Source: Halichondria panicea (Eukaryota > Porifera > Demospongiae > Suberitida > Halichondriidae). From it: a stretch of 64,000 bases of DNA. The stretch lies in contig NC_087386.1 in the NCBI RefSeq assembly GCF_963675165.1, positions 6,920,266-6,984,265 on the forward strand. The letters are read 5' to 3'. The translations under genes were made by a program, and so were the position numbers. A model generated the notes under the pieces. It saw only the letters and a list, made by a program, of their open reading frames with translations. It was not told the DNA's origin and ran no database searches. This document shows positions 14,143 to 24,559 of the stretch, piece by piece; position 1 is the first letter of the stretch, and each line of letters starts with the position of its first letter.

Positions 14143-17040
14143 GCTAGAGTTGTGGTTAAGTACTCTAACAACAGCTAGAGTTGTGGTTAAGTACTCTAAC
14201 AACAGCTAGAGTTGTGGTTAAGTACTCTAACAACAGCTAGAGTTGTGGTTAAGTACTCTAACAACAGCTAGAGTTGTGGTTAAGTACTCTAACAACAGCT
14301 AGAGTTGTGGTTAAGTACTCTAACAACAGCTAGAGTTGTGGTTAAGTACTCTAACAACAGCTAGAGTTGTGGTTAAGTACTCTAACAACAGCTAGAGTTG
14401 TGGTTAAGTACTCTAACAACAGCTAGAGTTGTGGTTAAGTACTCTAACAACAGCTAGAGTTGTGGTTAAGTACTCTAACAACAGCTAGAGTTGTGGTTAA
14501 GTACTCTAACAACAGCTAGAGTTGTGGTTAAGTACTCTAACAACAGCTAGAGTTGTGGTTAAGTACTCTAACAACAGCTAGAGTTGTGGTTAAGTACTCT
14601 AACAACAGCTAGAGTTGTGGTTAAGTACTCTAACAACAGCTAGAGTTGTGGTTAAGTACTCTAACAACAGCTAGAGTTGTGGTTAAGTACTCTAACAACA
14701 GCTAGAGTTGTGGTTAAGTACTCTAACAACAGCTAGAGTTGTGGTTAAGTACTCTAACAACAGCTAGAGTTGTGGTTAAGTACTCTAACAACAGCTAGAG
14801 TTGTGGTTAAGTACTCTAACAACAGCTAGAGTTGTGGTTAAGTACTCTAACAACAGCTAGAGTTGTGGTTAAGTACTCTAACAACAGCTAGAGTTGTGGT
14901 TAAGTACTCTAACAACAGCTAGAGTTGTGGTTAAGTACTCTAACAACAGCTAGAGTTGTGGTTAAGTACTCTAACAACAGCTAGAGTTGTGGTTAAGTAC
15001 TCTAACAACAGCTAGAGTTGTGGTTAAGTACTCTAACAACAGCTAGAGTTGTGGTTAAGTACTCTAACAACAGCTAGAGTTGTGGTTAAGTACTCTAACA
15101 ACAGCTAGAGTTGTGGTTAAGTACTCTAACAACAGCTAGAGTTGTGGTTAAGTACTCTAACAACAGCTAGAGTTGTGGTTAAGTACTCTAACAACAGCTA
15201 GAGTTGTGGTTAAGTACTCTAACAACAGCTAGAGTTGTGGTTAAGTACTCTAACAACAGCTAGAGTTGTGGTTAAGTACTCTAACAACAGCTAGAGTTGT
15301 GGTTAAGTACTCTAACAACAGCTAGAGTTGTGGTTAAGTACTCTAACAACAGCTAGAGTTGTGGTTAAGTACTCTAACAACAGCTAGAGTTGTGGTTAAG
15401 TACTCTAACAACAGCTAGAGTTGTGGTTAAGTACTCTAACAACAGCTAGAGTTGTGGTTAAGTACTCTAACAACAGCTAGAGTTGTGGTTAAGTACTCTA
15501 ACAACAGCTAGAGTTGTGGTTAAGTACTCTAACAACAGCTAGAGTTGTGGTTAAGTACTCTAACAACAGCTAGAGTTGTGGTTAAGTACTCTAACAACAG
15601 CTAGAGTTGTGGTTAAGTACTCTAACAACAGCTAGAGTTGTGGTTAAGTACTCTAACAACAGCTAGAGTTGTGGTTAAGTACTCTAACAACAGCTAGAGT
15701 TGTGGTTAAGTACTCTAACAACAGCTAGAGTTGTGGTTAAGTACTCTAACAACAGCTAGAGTTGTGGTTAAGTACTCTAACAACAGCTAGAGTTGTGGTT
15801 AAGTACTCTAACAACAGCTAGAGTTGTGGTTAAGTACTCTAACAACAGCTAGAGTTGTGGTTAAGTACTCTAACAACAGCTAGAGTTGTGGTTAAGTACT
15901 CTAACAACAGCTAGAGTTGTGGTTAAGTACTCTAACAACAGCTAGAGTTGTGGTTAAGTACTCTAACAACAGCTAGAGTTGTGGTTAAGTACTCTAACAA
16001 CAGCTAGAGTTGTGGTTAAGTACTCTAACAACAGCTAGAGTTGTGGTTAAGTACTCTAACAACAGCTAGAGTTGTGGTTAAGTACTCTAACAACAGCTAG
16101 AGTTGTGGTTAAGTACTCTAACAACAGCTAGAGTTGTGGTTAAGTACTCTAACAACAGCTAGAGTTGTGGTTAAGTACTCTAACAACAGCTAGAGTTGTG
16201 GTTAAGTACTCTAACAACAGCTAGAGTTGTGGTTAAGTACTCTAACAACAGCTAGAGTTGTGGTTAAGTACTCTAACAACAGCTAGAGTTGTGGTTAAGT
16301 ACTCTAACAACAGCTAGAGTTGTGGTTAAGTACTCTAACAACAGCTAGAGTTGTGGTTAAGTACTCTAACAACAGCTAGAGTTGTGGTTAAGTACTCTAA
16401 CAACAGCTAGAGTTGTGGTTAAGTACTCTAACAACAGCTAGAGTTGTGGTTAAGTACTCTAACAACAGCTAGAGTTGTGGTTAAGTACTCTAACAACAGC
16501 TAGAGTTGTGGTTAAGTACTCTAACAACAGCTAGAGTTGTGGTTAAGTACTCTAACAACAGCTAGAGTTGTGGTTAAGTACTCTAACAACAGCTAGAGTT
16601 GTGGTTAAGTACTCTAACAACAGCTAGAGTTGTGGTTAAGTACTCTAACAACAGCTAGAGTTGTGGTTAAGTACTCTAACAACAGCTAGAGTTGTGGTTA
16701 AGTACTCTAACAACAGCTAGAGTTGTGGTTAAGTACTCTAACAACAGCTAGAGTTGTGGTTAAGTACTCTAACAACAGCTAGAGTTGTGGTTAAGTACTC
16801 TAACAACAGCTAGAGTTGTGGTTAAGTACTCTAACAACAGCTAGAGTTGTGGTTAAGTACTCTAACAACAGCTAGAGTTGTGGTTAAGTACTCTAACAAC
16901 AGCTAGAGTTGTGGTTAAGTACTCTAACAACAGCTAGAGTTGTGGTTAAGTACTCTAACAACAGCTAGAGTTGTGGTTAAGTACTCTAACAACAGCTAGA
17001 GTTGTGGTTAAGTACTCTAACAACAGCTAGAGTTGTGGTT
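14143..17040. repeat. 31-bp telomere-adjacent satellite, 93 full units
   Basis: The unit runs from GCTAGAGTTGTGGTTAAG to TACTCTAACAACA and has a period of exactly 31 bp. From 14143 to the last unit start at 17026 is 2883 bp, which is 93 x 31 with no indel; I saw no substitution by eye. The last unit is cut after GTGGTTA and runs without a break into TTAGGG repeats. Such uniformity implies recent amplification or strong homogenisation. Confidence 0.97.
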
Positions 17041-18105
17041 AGGGTTAGGGTTAGGGTTAGGGTTAGGGTTAGGGTTAGGGTTAGGGTTAGGGTTAGGGTT
17101 AGGGTTAGGGTTAGGGTTAGGGTTAGGGTTAGGGTTAGGGTTAGGGTTAGGGTTAGGGTTAGGGTTAGGGTTAGGGTTAGGGTTAGGGTTAGGGTTAGGG
17201 TTAGGGTTAGGGTTAGGGTTAGGGTTAGGGTTAGGGTTAGGGTTAGGGTTAGGGTTAGGGTTAGGGTTAGGGTTAGGGTTAGGGTTAGGGTTAGGGTTAG
17301 GGTTAGGGTTAGGGTTAGGGTTAGGGTTAGGGTTAGGGTTAGGGTTAGGGTTAGGGTTAGGGTTAGGGTTAGGGTTAGGGTTAGGGTTAGGGTTAGGGTT
17401 AGGGTTAGGGTTAGGGTTAGGGTTAGGGTTAGGGTTAGGGTTAGGGTTAGGGTTAGGGTTAGGGTTAGGGTTAGGGTTAGGGTTAGGGTTAGGGTTAGGG
17501 TTAGGGTTAGGGTTAGGGTTAGGGTTAGGGTTAGGGTTAGGGTTAGGGTTAGGGTTAGGGTTAGGGTTAGGGTTAGGGTTAGGGTTAGGGTTAGGGTTAG
17601 GGTTAGGGTTAGGGTTAGGGTTAGGGTTAGGGTTAGGGTTAGGGTTAGGGTTAGGGTTAGGGTTAGGGTTAGGGTTAGGGTTAGGGTTAGGGTTAGGGTT
17701 AGGGTTAGGGTTAGGGTTAGGGTTAGGGTTAGGGTTAGGGTTAGGGTTAGGGTTAGGGTTAGGGTTAGGGTTAGGGTTAGGGTTAGGGTTAGGGTTAGGG
17801 TTAGGGTTAGGGTTAGGGTTAGGGTTAGGGTTAGGGTTAGGGTTAGGGTTAGGGTTAGGGTTAGGGTTAGGGTTAGGGTTAGGGTTAGGGTTAGGGTTAG
17901 GGTTAGGGTTAGGGTTAGGGTTAGGGTTAGGGTTAGGGTTAGGGTTAGGGTTAGGGTTAGGGTTAGGGTTAGGGTTAGGGTTAGGGTTAGGGTTAGGGTT
18001 AGGGTTAGGGTTAGGGTTAGGGTTAGGGTTAGGGTTAGGGTTAGGGTTAGGGTTAGGGTTAGGTTAGGGTTAGGGTTAGGGGTTAGGGTTAGGGTTTAGG
18101 GTTAG
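17039..18105 (+). repeat. telomere repeat (TTAGGG)n, about 178 copies
   Basis: About 170 perfect TTAGGG units run from 17039 to about 18058. They are followed by about eight units with single-base slips (TTAGG, extra G, extra T) up to the gap. The G-rich strand reads 5'->3' to the right, the orientation expected at the right end of a chromosome. The slips at the very end look like low-coverage consensus errors at a contig end. Long RVRV or GLGL open frames across this region are artefacts of the repeat. Confidence 0.98.
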
Positions 18106-18305
18106 NNNNNNNNNNNNNNNNNNNNNNNNNNNNNNNNNNNNNNNNNNNNNNNNNNNNNNNNNNNNNNNNNNNNNNNNNNNNNNNNNNNNNNNNNNNNNNN
18201 NNNNNNNNNNNNNNNNNNNNNNNNNNNNNNNNNNNNNNNNNNNNNNNNNNNNNNNNNNNNNNNNNNNNNNNNNNNNNNNNNNNNNNNNNNNNNNNNNNNN
18301 NNNNN
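18106..18305. other. 200-N scaffold gap
   Basis: Exactly 200 N. A round length marks an arbitrary join placed by scaffolding, not a measured distance. It separates the telomere from a contig that begins inside an intron of ERAL1. Confidence 0.99.
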
Positions 18306-18517
18306 TAGTGGGTATATACCCTGAGGCAGCTTCAAAAGGCATATTTCCTCTATGGTGTGGTGGTAGGCCTTGGAAATGGTCACACTCACTCTCACTTTTA
18401 TAGTTGTAGTGGTTACTTTGGTCTGCCTCAACATATCTTTCTGTCTGCATGGAACATAACATTATTGGGTTTAGCCTGTGGTTTTCACTATGGATTACAT
18501 TAACTCTTTTGCTACAG

Positions 18518-20641
18518 GTGGACCTAGTGAGTCACAAGCACGTGCTCCTCTCAGTGACAGAAGGGTTAACGGGGACGATGGAAAGACAAGATAAATTGAA
18601 CCAGGTTTCTGCTCTCACAAGAAAGCTTAGAAACAAAAACTTGACTGATAAAGTTCGAACAAAGTTTGAATCAATAATTCAGAAATTGAACTTAGAACTT
18701 GGTCTTCTGGACACAACTGCAAAGCCACGAACTGAAGATGACCCCACCTTCAATGCCTCCACTGGTTTCCAAGGTGATGGATGTGTCGATCGATTGAGTA
18801 CAACAGTGAGAAGTGACCTTTGTCACAGCTGGCCACACTTTGAAGAGACGTTTATGATGTCATCACTGACGGGAGATGGGGTGGAGTCTCTAAAGGTACC
18901 ATTGTAAGGCCGGAAATTGCATTTTGTCTTTTACTTTAAAAATTATAACGATCAAACCATGTAATTTTTTATGATCTGTTTATTGACAATAATTTTTTTC
19001 TAATAACAAGGATGATTATTTCTTGCAGGTTTATTTATTAGGCCATGCACCCAAAGGGGAGTGGCAGTACTTGTCACATGAGATGACGGACACACCCACT
19101 TTGGATTTGGTCGAGAATATTGTGAGAGAGAAACTTTTCAAGTATCTAGAGAAGGAGATACCTTATGTCATCACACAGGTGAGCTCACACACATACACAT
19201 TTCATTCACTAAATAACTGCCTTTACCTTGAATCGAATTTGCGAATGAGCCAAATCAGCAGAAATTTTGATTTGCTTTTTGACCGATCAAATACAGTGCC
19301 AGTAATTGGACATATTGGAATTTATGATCTAGCAAAGATTATGATGTAATACGAGTACTGTTTAGTTCTTCTTAGCGTCCTTATTTTTGCAAAGCCACTA
19401 GCACTAATTGTAGTAATACAGTAGGTACCTGTAGCTACAATCAAACAACCCCCTCTCCCACACACACACTCTCACAGAGTAATATTCTCTGGGAGCACAC
19501 GGATGAAGGAACTCTTACTATTTACCAGAACATAAACTGCAAGACAGAGAAACAAGCCGTAAGGAATCCACCACACACCCTCTAATTTCCAAGAGCAAAT
19601 TTTAGGGGGGGGGGGGATATCATATTTGAATTTAAAATTTCAAGAGGAGGCAAACCAAATCCAAGGGGGGAGGGGGCAAAAGCTCCTTTAATTTCCTCCT
19701 GTAATGATTACTTTAGACAGATACACCTGCAAGCCTTGCACTTTCTTTGGTACCTTAATTAATGGCTAAGCTACATTGTGTTGTTCTACTGTGCATGTCG
19801 TATAATATATCATATTTAACCTAATATTGTTCTGTGTTGTCATGGACCCCTCCAGTACCTCGCTATACATTCAACACCCCAAATGTTGTAATAGTTGGCA
19901 TGGCAGTTGGTCACTATAGCTATCCTTGTCCGATGTCTAATTCTTTTCTGAGCAAAACGTTCATCTTTTATATCATGCCAACTAATTGATTAGGGCAATT
20001 TGGTAATTACTTTATACAGCCTTGCAGCCTTGTAATGACTCTCCGTATAGGGGGTATGATCAAAGGAATTTTCTCCTTTGATGTGGGCTATGGTTTGTGT
20101 AATTGCTTCACCACACCCCCCACACAGGAATTTTCCAGTAATTCTATCCTTTGTGTGTTAATTGCAGTGTCGTTTGTAGCAGTGCGTGTACAGGTGCCCC
20201 CATACCACTGACGAATAATTATTTCTTGAGAATTGTATATAGGATTCAAGTGTTAGTGTAAATTTACTTAATTATTCTTTCCAGCTGATTGCTGCTGCAT
20301 GTTGTCCCTGAGCACGAAATTTTACCCACGAATGAAGCGACCTTAATTAACCACAGAACTGACTAAATATTGCTCAACCATGAATATTTTTCCACTCCCC
20401 CCCCCCCCCCCACCCGGAAATTACTTGATATACGGTATCCCACCACCTAAGTGTGTGTCAGTCTCAGAATTTATAAATATCTTCTCTCCCACACACACAC
20501 ACACACACACTGCAGTCAATTGTGATTGGCCCAGCAGGAAGAACAATACAGGCCATCACTAGAGAAGCAAGTGACGACATACGACAGCTGCTGAACTGCA
20601 CTGTTGACCTAACTCTCTACGTTAGATCAAACAAAAAATAG
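18518..20641 (+). CDS. ERAL1: ERAL1, mitochondrial Era-like GTPase / 12S rRNA chaperone (5' part missing)
   Basis: The family binds small-subunit mitochondrial rRNA and is needed for assembly of the 28S ribosomal subunit. Four exons are visible, all joining in phase 0: 18518-18895, 19029-19180, 19478-19558 and 20516-20641 (stop TAG). The first begins VDLVSHKHVLLS, the residues that follow the NK of the G4 motif NKVD, so the P-loop, G1-G3 and the NK itself lie upstream in or beyond the gap. It continues through WPHFEETFMMSSLTGDGV (G5 region) and GEWQYLSHEMTD, then IVREKLFKYLEKEIPYVITQ. The last two exons form the C-terminal KH domain, with SIVIGPAGRTIQ as the GXXG-type loop and LNCTVDLTLYVR at the end. 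The gene is incomplete because of the assembly gap, not decay. The ORF extending upstream of 18518 is intron. Confidence 0.9.
19575..19690. repeat. dispersed repeat shared by ERAL1 and MPHOSPH9 introns
   Basis: The strings TTTCCAAGAGCAAATTT, a run of G, AACCAAATCCA and GGCAAAAGC occur in the same order at about 30253-30395 in an MPHOSPH9 intron. Short interspersed repeat of unknown class. Confidence 0.6.
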
Positions 20642-21409
20642 AAACTGTGTTATACATGCATGTATTTCCCTGTAGTTGTGATTCACTTTTCCCTTGATTT
20701 TTGTGCTTTATGTACTACGCCAGTTGATATGATTCACAACTCGAGTCAAATTACAACTCTATGAGAACGATACGCCTTCAAAAGAGTACAGTATGTACTG
20801 CAGCATAGTATATAGACAGTCATACTAGATGGTCTACTATGCATGCTAGAGCTGTGTTGATGTGGTATGGAGGACTCAACCACAACCACCACACACCAAT
20901 CAGTGTAACTTATCAAAGAATAGTTAACCCACTTTTCACTGGCCTAATGAAATTGTAGATCTAAAACACGGCTCTCTAATTCTATTCTCTCCCACTACTC
21001 AAATGGTGTGATGGTCAATAAGGAGTGGTACAGACTCATGAGCTTCAAATGTTGTACACTGGATTGTGTTTCCTGCTTGAAATAGCTTACTACACAGAGG
21101 CCATACAAGTTTGTTTGATGTGTTTCCATAGTGGTATACCGATGCAGTATTCAGTATTCAGTTCAGTCAGTGATATATTCAGCTGAATGCTATACCACCC
21201 ATGCATTGGATAGTGATCAAGAGATGCTCCATGCATTGTCATCCATATGCTGGTGGAGCAGAAGTATCAGAGCATGAGGATCTAACATTGGTGAGGAGCT
21301 AGTAGAAGGGTATTACAGTAATAGCTGTTCGACTAATTTCTATGAGCAGCTACATTATTAATTTTACTGTGAGCTACATGTAAATCTATATAGACTGGGT
21401 AATATAAAA
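20642..21409. other. intergenic, no gene seen
   Basis: AT-rich sequence downstream of ERAL1, containing its 3' UTR. I see no coding exon or strong repeat. Confidence 0.5.
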
Positions 21410-22049
21410 CTATCTAGCTAGTATTTTCTTGTCTGCAGTATCGGAATTGGATTGCAGTGCAAGTGTTACAAGCACAGCGAGCATTATTATAATACAGCCG
21501 CAGTAAAGTGTGCTGGGTAGTGTGTCTTTTCGGAAGTAAGGGCTCCACCCGTCAATCATCTGCAAGCTCCATGTCGAGACAAGAGTTAGCTGTATGAGTG
21601 AGTGTGTGTGGAGCATTCTTCCGGGAAGGCAACCTATCCAGCAGGCCTTACTGACACAAGGCTTCTGCGGCAGGACACAGAGAGGGAAGTCTCTTTGATA
21701 TTCAATGGAGGAAAAATAACAGACTCTTGCAGGAAGAAGACGACTAAAATAGCAAGGAAATAATGAGGAGAAGGAATACTGCAACTACAGGTGCACATGT
21801 GCGTGTGGTTTGCTTCATGCACTAGGAATCAGGTGAGATTTTGTTACGGGTTCTTCACTTTACTTGTTTTGTTCCTACCAGTGAGTGTAGAGTAGCCGAT
21901 TCACTTCCATCACTAGTTACACTGTCTAACCACTGTTTGCCTACAGTGTCTACACACTGTACAATACTTCCTTTTGTTGGAGAGATTCTCAGAAGACCTG
22001 TGTATAGTGCCTCACTGTGTTTCCACATTGTGATGCACCAGGGTCCATC
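21410..22049 (-). CDS. unrecognised gene, three C-terminal exons ending in a membrane anchor
   Basis: Minus-strand exons 22049-21864 (62 codons, starts DGPWCITMWKHSEALYTG), 21723-21652 (24 codons, SVIFPPLNIKETSLSVSC) and 21559-21410 (MIDGWSPYFRKD, then stop). All three are whole-codon exons between plausible AG acceptors and GT donors (GTAAAG, GTAAGG), and they read open only when joined this way. The last exon has one hydrophobic segment, LYCGCIIIMLAVLVTLAL, followed by a short polar tail, suggesting a C-terminal transmembrane anchor. I do not recognise the family. The upstream exons were not found; they may lie in 22050-24500. The shortest exon has a weak acceptor (GCAAGAG). A spurious chain cannot be excluded. 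Confidence 0.4.
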
Positions 22050-23044
22050 CTGAATGCAAATCAAAGCATAATAATAATATTAGTTAAAGGGTTCCCTATA
22101 ATAAAGAAACGGTGTGCAGTTAGATACATTGTGCATCTCCCTGTATTCGCTAGTAATCAGAGCATGACTTGCATGTAATTCAAGGCCATTGAACAGGTTT
22201 TGAGTTCACTCAAGTATAGCCGCTTAGCCGTAATGCATTGTGTGCATGAGCTTCTATATAATTATGATTTTGGTTTGGCTTAATCTTCATAATTGTATCA
22301 TGCTATTGTGCAGCTGTATAATTATGCCCTTCCATCCCACACTGTCATACACCTTCTGGTGGGTAGAGGGTTAGGATGCCAGGCTTCAGGCTATAATCTA
22401 ATTACAGACCTGCATGATTTAACACTGATCTAACCAGTAGGTCAAGGTGGTGGTTGGATCTAATTTCTCTTAGGAAAAACCACAATAATTAGTGTTCTAC
22501 GCAATAGAAAATGCTTCGTTAGTAGTGCTGATTACATACCCTATAATTTTGCAATTAGCCAATTAGGAATGATTGTTTGCACTCGGGTAATCAATATCAG
22601 TGACAAAGTAAATGCCCAAGCACCCAGATCAAACAGTGTGTAATCTACCACTGAGTGATCAATCTACTGTGTTGCATATAATTATTGTAAATAGAAAGGA
22701 TGTAGGCATTGTTTTAAATAAGTAGGACCTGGGTATTGTTAGCAGAACGATATTTTGTACAAAGCCACGTAGCTGTAGCTGCATTGAAAACCCAATGAAA
22801 TCGAAGGGAAAACACAAATTATAAAGTTGTCAAATAGTGGTCATTGAGTATTATAGCACACGCTAGATAGATCGTATGTAGTGGCAGGAACACAGAGGTG
22901 CCTAGTGGAAACAGAAACCATACAGAATCAAACACCACAAATTCTATGGGGTGAATCATAATTATAAACACTCAACTAAAGGTAGGGACACTCGCACAGC
23001 AATGATTGACTGACTACACACGCTATAAATTGTATTTCAGCTAG
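22050..23044. other. intergenic or intronic, no exon recognised
   Basis: AT-rich sequence with no recognisable exon on either strand. It may contain introns of the unrecognised minus-strand exons on either side. Confidence 0.4.
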
Positions 23045-23543
23045 TTATACTTTTGTCTCTCTTTTCTTTGTCGTTTTCTTTGTCGTTTTCTTTCTGGCAG
23101 CACCATCATTTGATTGTCTGTCATCATTTGATTGTGTGTCAGTTGTGTCTTCACCAGACAGCTGTCTCTTGACGTCCCTCAACTGAATGGACTTGACGCA
23201 AAGCTTGCTTCACGGGTGGTACCAGGAGTTGGAATAGAGAATCACACACGTCATCTCAACCTGCATAAGAGGAGCATTCATGCATGGCTATGGGTACATT
23301 ACATTGATAAGTTCCTATTGAGCTTTGCCAAAATCAATTAATTTTCCACTGAATACTCCTGCAAAGCAGGATCCTACTAGCACCTACTGTCCTCCCACCC
23401 ACGCAATGTACCCCCTCCCTCACCTGATCTCTGTGGGAGGTGAGCCTCTGGAGTGCACTCTGTGCTGTGGTGTGCTTCATCCTCTTCGAGCCCTTGTGAC
23501 CTGTACCCAGGAGTATCTCGGCAGAGAAGTCGGTCCTGCCATC
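23045..23543 (-). CDS. possible dsRNA-binding-type exon pair, minus strand, in-frame TGA
   Basis: Exon 23543-23424 has exactly 40 codons, lies between TTTCAG and GTGAGG, and reads DGRTDFSAEILLGTGHKG then SKRMKHTTAQSALQRL. The pattern F-x-AEI ... GxG-x-SK-x-x-K-x-x-AA-x-x-AL resembles the beta3-alpha2 part of a double-stranded RNA-binding domain. The next acceptor (CTCTTATGCAG, exon from 23260) continues in phase as VEMTCVILYSNSWYHP, then TGA at 23212-23210. The same frame then stays open as SKLCVKSIQLRDVKRQLSG with an acidic/polar stretch and a Lys/Thr-rich tail (KKTTKKTTKKRE), ending in TAA at 23045. Either the protein ends at the TGA, or the TGA is read through, or this is a decayed gene. 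No upstream exon was identified. Confidence 0.35.
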
Positions 23544-23604
23544 CTGAAACCCAGTGAGGGATATGAGGTGAGGAGTAAGTTTGTAGGGCAGGATCATTGA
23601 CCTG

Positions 23605-23606
<2 letters not shown>

Positions 23607-23699
<93 letters not shown>

Positions 23700-23720
23700 T
23701 GTGTGTGTGTGTGTGTGTGT
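23607..23720. repeat. (GT)n microsatellite
   Basis: About 57 GT dinucleotides with one GA interruption near 23698. Cys/Val and His/Thr open frames over it are artefacts. Confidence 0.98.
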
Positions 23721-23721
23721 G

Positions 23722-24559
23722 CGTTAATTGTGTGTGTTGTTTGTTTAGAGCATAATGCTTTCAAGAAATTATGGGAAGTAATTCTATACACATTTACTGG
23801 CTCAGGCCATCGTGCACTTATTCATGTTTTATGAAAACAATAGATGTACCAAGAGAAGATATTGTGTGCACAAACTGGTAATAATGGAATGCTGGTTCAC
23901 TACAGTGAAAAGGTCACTCTATGAGCAGGTCACCCTCTAAAGAACAGCTAGTCTCCTATACAGCAACTGTTACATAATTGCAGATGTTTTTGTGGTCTAG
24001 TTATTGTTATTACCAGCCTACAGAGAAGGGTGGCTACCACAAACAATAGACAAGTTCCACTGTATATAGTTATTATGAATGCCTACGTGAGTGGGTACTT
24101 GTATTATGCTTATGTTTATTATGTTTATTAATTAGTTTGCATGTACAAGTCAGTAGGGGTGGATTGTTGCACACCACACACATTCCAATGGGCTACGTAT
24201 TACACAATTGTAACGAATTCGAACTCTTCCTACTCGCAAGAGTATAATAACAAACAGAGAGATACAATTTACATAACTATGCTTCAGGTAGTAAACACAT
24301 CTTTTGCCATGAATTGAGCAGGTTGGCTCAGGAAAATATCTCATAAATGGTTACGTACAAAAATTCTAATTTGTACCTAAGAAAGCTGTAATGTTAATTT
24401 AATTAATTATTATAATAGCCAACTCATTCAAAACAGACAATGTCATTCATTACACATTCACACATCACAGAGATTCCATATTTACGAGGGAATCAAATTA
24501 TTGAGATTTTTGGGCCAAAAATTCCACGTTTGAAACCTAAGACAATACCATTCATACCC
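23722..24559. other. intergenic, no gene seen
   Basis: AT-rich, with no supported exon. Confidence 0.5.

Noticed and set aside
14143-17040. Regular 31-bp repeats as a CRISPR array
   Set aside because: There are no spacers; units abut directly, and the context is a eukaryotic telomere.
17002-18099. 365-residue VRVRV and 344-residue LGLG open frames
   Set aside because: They are translations of the TTAGGG repeat in different phases, not proteins.
18449-18517. MEHNIIGFSLWFSL start of an apparent 152-aa gene
   Set aside because: Upstream of the acceptor GCTACAG; ERAL1 homology begins exactly at 18518, so this part is intron.
23594-23834. Cys/Val-rich and His/Thr-rich frames
   Set aside because: Products of the GT microsatellite.
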